Positions 1-6,027 of a stretch of DNA of 10,705 bases are shown here, in pieces (positions within the stretch are counted from its first letter, which is position 1; each line of letters begins with the position of its first letter). The DNA is taken from NCBI GenBank assembly GCA_021780055.1, contig JAJXZM010000425.1, positions 1-10,705 of the forward strand, read 5' to 3'. A program made the position numbers and the translations under genes. The DNA comes from Acidobacteriota bacterium (lineage in GTDB: Bacteria > Acidobacteriota > Terriglobia > UBA7540). The notes under the pieces are model-generated. The model was not told where the DNA came from. It was given only the letters and a program-made list of their open reading frames with translations, and ran no database searches.

Positions 1-546
1 GGGATCATTGGAGGCGTGGCGGACCAGATCAGCCTCCATCCCGGAGTTCCTGTGGTGGTTGATCCTGTGATGGTTTCAACGAGCGGAGTTCCGCTGCTCG
101 ATCCTCTCGCCGTTGCCGACCTTAAGCAGAAACTGTTGCCCTTGGCCACCGTAGTAACGCCCAATCTGCACGAAGCCAGCGCCCTGACCGGACAAGCAAT
201 CAGCGGGATTGATGAAATGAAAGACGCGGCGCGGAGGCTTCGGGATTTTGGCCCCAGGAATGTTGTGGTTAAGGGAGGGCATCTGGAAGGTTCTGCCATC
301 GACCTGCTTTTTGACGGGCAGGAATTTGTTGAGTTTGCTGCGGAGCGGATCGCCAAAAGAAACACCCATGGAACCGGGTGTATTTTTGCCTCAGCCCTTG
401 CTGCGGGTTTGGCAAAGGGGAAAACCGTTCGGGAAAGCGTTGCTCTGGCAAAAGAGTTTGTGACAGCGGCCATCCGCGAAGGTTTGCCCATCGGGCACGG
501 TTGCGGACCTGCCAATCCAATGCATACGCAAAGAACCCTTTTGTAA
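1..546 (+). CDS. thiD: Hydroxymethylpyrimidine/phosphomethylpyrimidine kinase ThiD, 5'-truncated by the window edge
   Basis: The reading frame is open from base 1 to the TAA at 544-546 and gives 181 residues; ThiD proteins are usually about 260-270 residues, so roughly the N-terminal third lies outside the window. The family phosphorylates hydroxymethylpyrimidine and then its monophosphate with ATP, in the cytoplasm, to supply the pyrimidine half of thiamine. Seen here: the ribokinase-fold strand VVVDPVMVSTSG, the TPNLHEASALTG segment, the VVKGGH strand, and the anion-hole/catalytic loop HGTGCIFASALAAG with the conserved Gly-Thr-Gly-Cys. The end GHGCGPANPMH is also typical of ThiD. A GTG at 16 could be mistaken for a start, but coding sequence continues upstream of it in frame (GIIGG), so it is internal. 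I see no thiamine neighbour or TPP riboswitch in the window. Identification is confident; whether a second domain is fused upstream cannot be seen. Confidence 0.95.
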   Translation, partial: GIIGGVADQISLHPGVPVVVDPVMVSTSGVPLLDPLAVADLKQKLLPLATVVTPNLHEASALTGQAISGIDEMKDAARRLRDFGPRNVVVKGGHLEGSAIDLLFDGQEFVEFAAERIAKRNTHGTGCIFASALAAGLAKGKTVRESVALAKEFVTAAIREGLPIGHGCGPANPMHTQRTLL

Positions 547-570
547 ATGTTTCGCGGAAGGTGAGCTTGG

Positions 571-582
571 TTTTATACTTGA
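571..582 (+). promoter_or_regulatory. TATACT-containing element, copy 1 of a 12-base intergenic repeat
   Basis: TTTTATACTTGA lies 25 bases after the thiD stop and about 90 bases before the VKOR-fusion start. It contains TATACT (574-579), close to a sigma-70 type -10 hexamer. No good -35 hexamer lies 16-18 bases upstream; the best is a TTCGCG at 551-556. The identical 12-mer occurs at 2343-2354, also just after a stop codon. A promoter for the VKOR-fusion gene is the simplest reading, but it rests on the -10 match and the repetition only. Confidence 0.3.
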
Positions 583-672
583 TGGGGGTGCTTGCCGGAA
601 CTCGGGGCAAAGTAATTCCAGTTATTCAAAGGGAGCACAACAAGGGGTGAATCAAAGGTCCATTGCGCCCCG

Positions 673-2340
673 ATGGACCACGACGCCTTAGGACAAAGGA
701 CGATGCGAAAAATCTTATTGATGGCCTTGAGCCTTGTCGGACTTTTTGTTTCTGCTTACCTGCTGTGGGAGTACACTTCACCGGCCCACCCCATGGTTTG
801 TATGGGAGGAGGCTGTGACGCCGTTCGGGCCAGCGTATATTCGCACATCGTCGGCCTGCCGGTACCCATTTTCGGCATATTCATGTACGGTTTCCTGGTG
901 TTGCTTCTCTTCCTTTATCCCCTGCTGCCCACTTCAATTGCGCGCCTCACGCAACGCGGGGTCCTGCTGATTTCAGGAGCGGCTTTCCTGTTTTCCATCT
1001 ATCTGACCGGGCTCGAAGCCTTTGTGATTCATTCCTGGTGTGTGTGGTGTGTGTTGTCTGCGCTGCTGGTAACCGCTATTTTCCTTTTATCCATTATGGA
1101 ACGTTCGCACCCGCCGAAGCCGCTGGAACCTGCTGAAGCACTTGCTGCAGTACAGAGGAATTTTGCTCTGATCCTTTTCGGCTTTGTGCTGGGGGTCCCT
1201 GCCTTTATTTTCCTGACCAAGCATGGCAGCATGCCTCCGGCAAAGCCGCCAAGCCAAAAGGCGGTCGAGGCGCATATGGTCCGCCCGGATACGCATTTTT
1301 ATGGGGATCCGAACGCGAAAGTGACCATAGTGGAATTCGGAGACTTCAAATGCCCCGCCTGCCGCCAGGCGGAGTCAACCGCCAAGAAGATCCGGGAGAA
1401 ATTCGGCAACCAGATCCGTTTTGCGTTCCGGGAGTTTCCTCTTGTGGGGGTCCACCCCGAGTCTGAGAAAGCCGCGGAAGCTGCCGAATGTGCCGGGCAG
1501 CAAGGCAAGTTCTGGCAGGCGGTGGACATGTTCTATGAGCATCAGGATGACCTGAGCCTGCCTGCGCTCAACCGGTACGCAGGGGAGATGGGACTTGATT
1601 CACAGAAGTTCGTTGCGTGCCTCCAGCAGGGAACGATGGCGGAGCGAGTGGCCCGCGACCTTACCGATGGCCAGGCGTTGGGTGTTCACGCAACGCCAAC
1701 CTTTTTTATTGACGGCCGGGTGATCGTGGGGCCTCTTCCTTATGACCAGTTCGCACAACTCGTTGAAAATGAATTGAAATTAGCCGGCGTGGAGCAGGCC
1801 GGGCCGGGTGGAACTTCGAAACCGGCGGAAACGCCCGAATCTTCCCCGGCGGCGAAGGCCAAACCCGGTAGCAAGAAATCTGCTATGCAGCCGGCCGCCG
1901 GTGGCTCCCAGGACACCATGCAGGTCCTCGGTAGGTCCAATATCTTCGCTGGGCTCCAGAATTCCGCTGCGGCGTGCACCGAGGAGGAAGCAAAAAAGCG
2001 CCAGCCTAAGATGATCGATACGTCCCAGGCTGAGAAGATATTTGGCGATCACTCGCAAGCGCTATTCGTAGACGTTCGGACCGCGAAGGATTTCCAGTCA
2101 GGCCATATCCCCGGAGCCCTGAACATGCCCATCGATTCCTTTGAGCAGGAGTGCAAACGGCTGCCAAAGGACAAAACGATCGTGCTCTACGAGGCAGGGA
2201 AATCGACCGGCGACATCTGCGCATTCAGCCGGTCGGCGGGCCGCGTCCTTCTTTCACAGGGTTTTTCTTATTCTGATGTTAACGTGTATCGCGATGGCCT
2301 GGCCGGGTGGACCAAAGCACGACTTCCCATCAAACGCTGA
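673..2340 (+). CDS. VKOR–DsbA-like thioredoxin–rhodanese-like fusion protein (disulfide bond formation)
   Basis: Predicted to generate disulfides in exported proteins: the VKOR part passes electrons from a thioredoxin-like oxidase to membrane quinone. About five hydrophobic segments (near residues 14-33, 60-82, 96-118, 124-142 and 165-182) form the VKOR domain, with loop cysteines C43 and C48 (CMGGGCDAV) and the redox pair C123/C126 (WCVWC). A periplasmic DsbA/Thioredoxin_4-type domain follows (about 205-370), with CPAC at 227-230, a cis-Pro motif TP at 341-342, and further cysteines C273 and C316. A Pro/Ala/Ser/Lys-rich linker (about 375-415) leads to a rhodanese-like domain (about 447-555: FVDVRTAKDF, GHIPGALNMP, YRDGLAGW). 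In that domain the usual active-site Cys after VLY is Glu507 (VLYEAGKS), so sulfurtransferase activity is doubtful; C515 corresponds to a second cysteine seen in some family members. VKOR–Trx fusions are known, including in cyanobacteria. The start is uncertain: ATG 673 has no well-spaced ribosome site, and ATG 703 (MRKILLMALS), 10 codons later, begins right at the first membrane helix. Confidence 0.92.
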   Translation: MDHDALGQRTMRKILLMALSLVGLFVSAYLLWEYTSPAHPMVCMGGGCDAVRASVYSHIVGLPVPIFGIFMYGFLVLLLFLYPLLPTSIARLTQRGVLLISGAAFLFSIYLTGLEAFVIHSWCVWCVLSALLVTAIFLLSIMERSHPPKPLEPAEALAAVQRNFALILFGFVLGVPAFIFLTKHGSMPPAKPPSQKAVEAHMVRPDTHFYGDPNAKVTIVEFGDFKCPACRQAESTAKKIREKFGNQIRFAFREFPLVGVHPESEKAAEAAECAGQQGKFWQAVDMFYEHQDDLSLPALNRYAGEMGLDSQKFVACLQQGTMAERVARDLTDGQALGVHATPTFFIDGRVIVGPLPYDQFAQLVENELKLAGVEQAGPGGTSKPAETPESSPAAKAKPGSKKSAMQPAAGGSQDTMQVLGRSNIFAGLQNSAAACTEEEAKKRQPKMIDTSQAEKIFGDHSQALFVDVRTAKDFQSGHIPGALNMPIDSFEQECKRLPKDKTIVLYEAGKSTGDICAFSRSAGRVLLSQGFSYSDVNVYRDGLAGWTKARLPIKR

Positions 2341-2342
2341 CA

Positions 2343-2354
2343 TTTTATACTTGA
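2343..2354 (+). promoter_or_regulatory. TATACT-containing element, copy 2 of a 12-base intergenic repeat
   Basis: This is the identical TTTTATACTTGA found at 571-582, here beginning 2 bases after the TGA of the VKOR-fusion gene. TATACT at 2346-2351 resembles a -10 box; a weak TTCCCA (2324-2329) sits 16 bases upstream, still inside the coding end. It is over 320 bases from the next start, so if it is a promoter the transcript would carry a long leader. It could instead be a shared regulator site. Confidence 0.27.
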
Positions 2355-2669
2355 GTTTCAGGCCACGCGGAAGCAGAGATGACCTCGCCGTCCGGCTTGG
2401 ACCTGCCAAAACGTTCCTCCTATTCAAGGCCGGTTGACCTCCTGGCCCAACAGGATGGCTGACTCTTCGGGATTCCCTCCGTGCGACAAAACGCACGCAC
2501 CGGCCCGGAGTGTTTGGATAATTCTGTAGGCGCCCTGGGCTATTCCCAGCCTTTGCGATTTCATGCCGATATAGCCATTTCTGGCTCATTCTTTTTGCTC
2601 AACAGCCGATAACGTGGACGTGGGGAAGCCCCATCGCAGATCGCGACGGGTAAGGATCTGACAAAGGGC

Positions 2670-2679
2670 GAGGGGGGGG
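2670..2679 (+). promoter_or_regulatory. Ribosome-binding site with a G8 tract abutting the start codon
   Basis: GAGG at 2670-2673 gives a Shine-Dalgarno match with 6 bases to the ATG at 2680. The G's continue unbroken from 2672 to 2679, so the spacer itself is a homopolymer. This supports ATG 2680 over the in-frame ATG at 2701, which has no ribosome site close by. A change in tract length would move the Shine-Dalgarno relative to the start without altering the reading frame. Confidence 0.55.
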
Positions 2680-4185
2680 ATGTGTCCCGCCTCAGATGCT
2701 ATGCCATTTCTTACTGAAAACATCACAGCAGTTGTTCTTGCATTTTTCGTGCTTGCTCTACTGGGGAACTTGTTTCTGATCGGGATCGTTCTCCTTCGTC
2801 GGCGAAGGCGTGACAAGTTCTTCACTCGCATTGACGGTTTGCGCGAGCAGTATGGTCCCGTGCTGGAAGCAGTCCTTTCCGGTCGCACGGCCTACACCCA
2901 GGGACTTGAAAGACTGCGGCAAATCTCCGGCCGAGACCGCCTGTTTATGTTGGAGCAGCTTTGTCTTGATAGGAGGCCTGCTCCCGCCGAGGAACCGCCC
3001 CTGAGACGCCTCTGTGAGGACCTCGGTCTGGTTAAGATTTGGCAGCAGCGATTGATGGGCCAGATTGATCAGGCCTCCTTGCGCGAGGCATTGATTAACC
3101 CCCAGGGACTGTTGCGGCGGGTCAAAATGCTTCAATTCCTGATTCGCTCAAAGAGCGCTGAAAATCTGGGTCTGATCCGGCATGAGCCGAGCTGGCCTCT
3201 TTTGGTCAAGGCCCTGGAGGACCCTAACCCGGATATTCGCATGGTTGCCGTGCGTTCGCTTTCGGCCATCCAGCACCCCGGCAGCTTTCTGCCACTGGTC
3301 GAACAGCTTCATGAGTCAGTTCTTGAGTCGGCGCCCGTTCTTTCCATTCGAACCCTGAAAACCGCCCTTGTCAGCTTTCCATTGCAGAACGCCCGAGATT
3401 TGTTGGCTTCCCTGCGGCATCAGGACCCACACATTCGTTTCCTGGCTACGGACATTATCCGGGAAATGGTCGAGCGGGAAGCAGCCGGGAATCCGGATTT
3501 TCTTCTGGATCAGAGAAGCATGGGCGGCGAAATGGTTGAAACGTTTCTAAAGGATCTGGCCTTCGACACTAATCCGGACGTGCGTGCCCGGTCTGCTCCG
3601 GTGATTGCCTACCTTGTGGACCAGCGGGGGGCGTCCACTTTGTTTACTCTCCTTGAAGACTCGGCATGGTTTGTCCGACTTCACGCCGTGAGGTCACTGG
3701 CCAATCGAAGGTTCCTACCCAATGCCAACAGGATTGCAGCAACTCTTACAGACCCTAACTGGCGCGTACGGGAAACGGCGGTTCGAGCTTTGCGGGTTTT
3801 TGGGCGCGAGGGAGTGGATCTGTTGACCCTTCATTTTCTTGCCACGACAGACCGGTACAGCCGGGAACAGGTGGCGGACGAGTTTCAGCGCGCCGGCCTG
3901 ATTCCTGAACTGGTTGCGCGCTGTGTAGAAACAGGCAACGGCAGGGAAACGACAGTCCTTAAGAACCTGGTGGAGATGGGTAAGACCAGCTACATGATTT
4001 CGGTGATTGAACGCCGGAAAGGGAACCTGGAACTGCGCAGGAAATTCCTCATGCAGTTTGGACGGTATCCCGACCCGCAGATTCAACAATGGGTTGAGCA
4101 GGTGGCAGTGCAGGAGAGCGACTTTGACATGAGGGCGCTTGCGCAAGAGGCCCTGGCCAGCACCCATTCACGGGAGGGAATCTAG
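2680..4185 (+). CDS. Membrane-anchored HEAT-repeat protein, probable partner of the adjacent glycosyltransferase
   Basis: 501 residues. A single strong hydrophobic helix (about 15-40) is followed at once by a basic cluster LLRRRRRDK, predicting an N-terminal anchor with the rest of the chain in the cytoplasm. A helical stretch (about 48-165) precedes HEAT/PBS-lyase-like units near residues 173-200 (LEDPNPDIRMVAVRSL), 240-262 (RHQDPHIRFLATDII), 287-313 (DTNPDVRARSAPVIAYL), 318-342 (LEDSAWFVRLHAVRSL) and 350-374 (LTDPNWRVRETAVRAL), each with the D-x-x-x-x-V/I-R turn. HEAT repeats are binding scaffolds, and no catalytic motif is visible. The stop is 4 bases from the GT2 start, so co-translation is expected. 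I infer a cytoplasmic assembly or regulatory subunit of the glycan synthase, on context alone; the substrate or partner is not shown by sequence. The start is chosen on the GAGG site; ATG 2701 is the alternative. Confidence 0.85.
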   Translation: MCPASDAMPFLTENITAVVLAFFVLALLGNLFLIGIVLLRRRRRDKFFTRIDGLREQYGPVLEAVLSGRTAYTQGLERLRQISGRDRLFMLEQLCLDRRPAPAEEPPLRRLCEDLGLVKIWQQRLMGQIDQASLREALINPQGLLRRVKMLQFLIRSKSAENLGLIRHEPSWPLLVKALEDPNPDIRMVAVRSLSAIQHPGSFLPLVEQLHESVLESAPVLSIRTLKTALVSFPLQNARDLLASLRHQDPHIRFLATDIIREMVEREAAGNPDFLLDQRSMGGEMVETFLKDLAFDTNPDVRARSAPVIAYLVDQRGASTLFTLLEDSAWFVRLHAVRSLANRRFLPNANRIAATLTDPNWRVRETAVRALRVFGREGVDLLTLHFLATTDRYSREQVADEFQRAGLIPELVARCVETGNGRETTVLKNLVEMGKTSYMISVIERRKGNLELRRKFLMQFGRYPDPQIQQWVEQVAVQESDFDMRALAQEALASTHSREGI

Positions 4186-4189
4186 TTCC

Positions 4190-5608
4190 ATGGAACTGTG
4201 GCGGCATGTCTTCATTTACGGCATGAACATATTCAACCTGCTCATCGTCTCCTACTTCTTTATTGCGAACGGCGTCTATACGCTGCTGATGGTGATTTCC
4301 CTGGCCGCGGTTTGGCTCTACAACCGTCGTCTCGCCTACCAGGACATGGATGATATCCGGGAATCGCCTGTAACGCCTCCCGTAACCATTGTGATCCCAG
4401 CGTGGAATGAAGAGCAGATCATTGTGGAAACAACGGAGTCTACGCTCCAGACCGACTACCCGGAACTGGAAGTAGTGGTTGTTGACGATGGTTCAAACGA
4501 CACCACACTCAAGCGGCTGATTGACCATTTTCATCTGGTAAAGATGGACTTGATCTATCGCACCCAAATTCCGACCCAGGAAGTCCGCGGTTTCTATATG
4601 AATCCGGACCTCCCCACGCTGCTGGTTGTCAGCAAGGAAAATGGTGGCAAGCCGGACGCTTTGAACGTGGGCATCAACGTCTGCCGCACTCCCTATTTTT
4701 GCACATTGGATTCAGATTCGATCCTAGAGCGGGACGCGCTGCTGCGCCTGATGCGCCCAGTGATCCACTCCCCTGTCAACACGGTTGTCAGCGGCGGCAT
4801 CGTCCGGATTATGAACGGTTGCCAGGTGCGCGACGGGCGGGTGACAAAAGTAGCGCTGCCTAAGTCGCGCCTGGAGCGCTTTCAGGTAGTGGAATACCTT
4901 CGAAGCTTCCTGTTTGGGCGTACCGGCTGGGATTTGCTGGGCGGGACCATGATTGTTTCCGGAGCGTTTGCGGTTTTCCACCGCGAAACCGTAATGGAGG
5001 CAGGCGGGTTTGCGCATGATACGGTGACCGAGGATATGGACTTGATCGTCCAGTTGCATCACTGGGCCTCGAAACACAACCGGCGTATCCGGATGTCTTT
5101 CACTTCGGATCCTGTCTGCTGGACGGAATGTCCATCCACACTCAGGATGCTGGGCAATCAGCGTCGGCGCTGGCAGCTTGGCCTGTGTCAAACCTTATGG
5201 AAACACTCGGAAATGTTGTTTAACCGGAAGTATGGCATGGTGGGCAATTTCAGCTTTCCCTTTCACCTCTATGTGGAAGCGCTGGGAGCCGTGGTGGAAT
5301 TTCTGGGCTATTTCATGGTTCCGCTAGCCATCATTTTCGGCATGGTACCTGCTATGCTCTACCTGCTTTTTGTCCTCCTTAGCCTTGCCTATGGTGGCCT
5401 GCTCTCTATTGGAGCCGTTCTGCTGGAAGAGTTGACCTACCGCCGTTATCCCAGCTACCGCGACCTTGCCAGGTTGCTCTGGTATGCATTTGTCGAAAAC
5501 CTTGGCTACCGCCAGCTCATCCTCTACTACCGGTTTGAGGGCGTGGTGCGGTTCCTGACCGGTTACGGGCGTTGGGAAAAGGTCACCCACGTTGGAATTT
5601 CAAACTAG
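4190..5608 (+). CDS. Processive family 2 glycosyltransferase (BcsA/PgaC/NodC-like polysaccharide synthase)
   Basis: 472 residues. Two hydrophobic segments at the N-terminus (about 9-27 and 29-45) precede a cytoplasmic GT-A domain, followed by at least two long membrane segments (about 357-384 and 385-411). All signatures of processive inverting GT2 synthases are present: TIVIPAWNEE (66-75), VDDGS (98-102) for nucleotide binding, the metal-binding DSD (174-176 in TLDSDS), the catalytic-base region TED (280-282), and QRRRW (324-328), which in synthases holds the acceptor/product. Such enzymes polymerise nucleotide sugars (UDP-Glc, UDP-GlcNAc and others) and extrude the chain through their own membrane channel; the sugar cannot be told from these motifs. 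No PilZ domain is seen, so there is no visible built-in c-di-GMP control. The frame is open back to 4139 inside the HEAT gene, but ATG 4190 is chosen because GGGAGGG lies about 11 bases upstream and it leads straight into the first membrane helix. Confidence 0.93.
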   Translation: MELWRHVFIYGMNIFNLLIVSYFFIANGVYTLLMVISLAAVWLYNRRLAYQDMDDIRESPVTPPVTIVIPAWNEEQIIVETTESTLQTDYPELEVVVVDDGSNDTTLKRLIDHFHLVKMDLIYRTQIPTQEVRGFYMNPDLPTLLVVSKENGGKPDALNVGINVCRTPYFCTLDSDSILERDALLRLMRPVIHSPVNTVVSGGIVRIMNGCQVRDGRVTKVALPKSRLERFQVVEYLRSFLFGRTGWDLLGGTMIVSGAFAVFHRETVMEAGGFAHDTVTEDMDLIVQLHHWASKHNRRIRMSFTSDPVCWTECPSTLRMLGNQRRRWQLGLCQTLWKHSEMLFNRKYGMVGNFSFPFHLYVEALGAVVEFLGYFMVPLAIIFGMVPAMLYLLFVLLSLAYGGLLSIGAVLLEELTYRRYPSYRDLARLLWYAFVENLGYRQLILYYRFEGVVRFLTGYGRWEKVTHVGISN

Positions 5609-5610
5609 GC

Positions 5611-5730
5611 ATGTCAAGTGCCGTACCTAAGAACCGAATTGGCCTTTTTCTGCTCTTCGTCCTTGCGAGGACTTATCTCTGGGAGTTCCATGGCAAGCCC
5701 GTCAGCGGACCTCGGTGGACACACCCGTAA
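5611..5730 (+). CDS. Possible 39-residue hydrophobic small protein (doubtful)
   Basis: An ATG 2 bases after the glycosyltransferase stop opens a 39-codon frame ending in TAA. It reads MSSAVPKNR, then a hydrophobic run IGLFLLFVLA, then an aromatic, Pro/Gly-rich tail. There is no Shine-Dalgarno of its own, so it could only be translated by coupling to the glycosyltransferase. Small membrane subunits beside processive synthases exist (PgaD, for example, though larger), which is the only reason to list it. It may equally be chance, or the remnant of a decayed gene in this long gap. Confidence 0.2.
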   Translation: MSSAVPKNRIGLFLLFVLARTYLWEFHGKPVSGPRWTHP

Positions 5731-5733
5731 TTT

Positions 5734-5749
5734 GTTTTTAGGGAAAAAC
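5734..5749. repeat. Perfect inverted repeat GTTTTT-AGGG-AAAAAC
   Basis: A 6-base perfect stem with a 4-base loop, A/T-rich, in the middle of the gap after the glycosyltransferase gene. As an RNA hairpin it would be weak and is not followed by a T-run, so an intrinsic terminator is unlikely. A regulator operator or chance are both possible. Confidence 0.3.
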
Positions 5750-6027
5750 GGTTGTACCAGATTCTTCAGAACACGTTCCTGGCGTTGCCGCGCCAATATC
5801 GGAAGAAAAAGTAAGAGCAAGGGGGGGCGCGCTCACCTTGGTCCAGTTCTCCCTAAAGTGCTTGGCTGAATTCGACGATATCCGATTGAAAGGATGCTCG
5901 CAATGGTTCGTTCTGCCCGCCCGCTTGGGTGTACGGGATTGAGGCCATCATCTCCTGAAAAACGAATGTTGCCGCGCAAAGCGCCACTGGCGATTGATTG
6001 CGTTTTTTGAAGGAAGAGTCGCTGCTT

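Larger units (their letters stand above)
2341..2679 (+). other. Intergenic region between the VKOR-fusion gene and the polysaccharide locus
   Basis: No convincing gene is seen in either direction. It holds the 12-base TATACT element at its left end, a small perfect hairpin CTGGG-CTATT-CCCAG (2535-2549), a second short one TGGGG-AAG-CCCCA (2621-2633), and a purine-rich ribosome-binding region ending in eight G's before the next ATG. Neither hairpin is followed by a T-run, so neither looks like an intrinsic terminator. I looked for a c-di-GMP (GEMM) riboswitch because of the downstream polysaccharide genes and did not recognise one. The promoter of the HEAT/GT2 genes is most likely in here. Confidence 0.5.
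5609..6027 (+). other. Gap between the glycosyltransferase and the hydrolase-like gene
   Basis: About 420 bases without a well-supported gene, unusual inside what otherwise looks like a tight operon. It contains the weak 39-codon ORF at its left end, a perfect inverted repeat (5734-5749), a G7 run (5821-5827), and the ribosome site of the next gene (AAGGAAG, 6010-6016). No T-run terminator and no clear -35/-10 pair are seen. It may hold a second promoter, a small RNA or leader, or decayed coding sequence; the sequence does not decide among these. Confidence 0.45.

Noticed and set aside
2535..2633. Small hairpins (2535-2549 and 2621-2633) as terminators or a riboswitch
   Set aside because: Stems are only 5 base pairs, there is no following T-run, and I could not match a known riboswitch core.
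4139..4189. Upstream ATG extending the glycosyltransferase into the HEAT gene
   Set aside because: The extension (MRKRPWPAPIHGRESSS) has no family similarity that I recognise. ATG 4190 has a purine-rich GGGAGGG upstream and starts at the membrane helix.
5614..5820. Minus-strand 68-codon frame beginning MLLLFLPILARQ
   Set aside because: It starts with TTG, its upstream sequence gives no well-spaced ribosome site, and past the first residues it is not hydrophobic or patterned. Chance is the simplest explanation.
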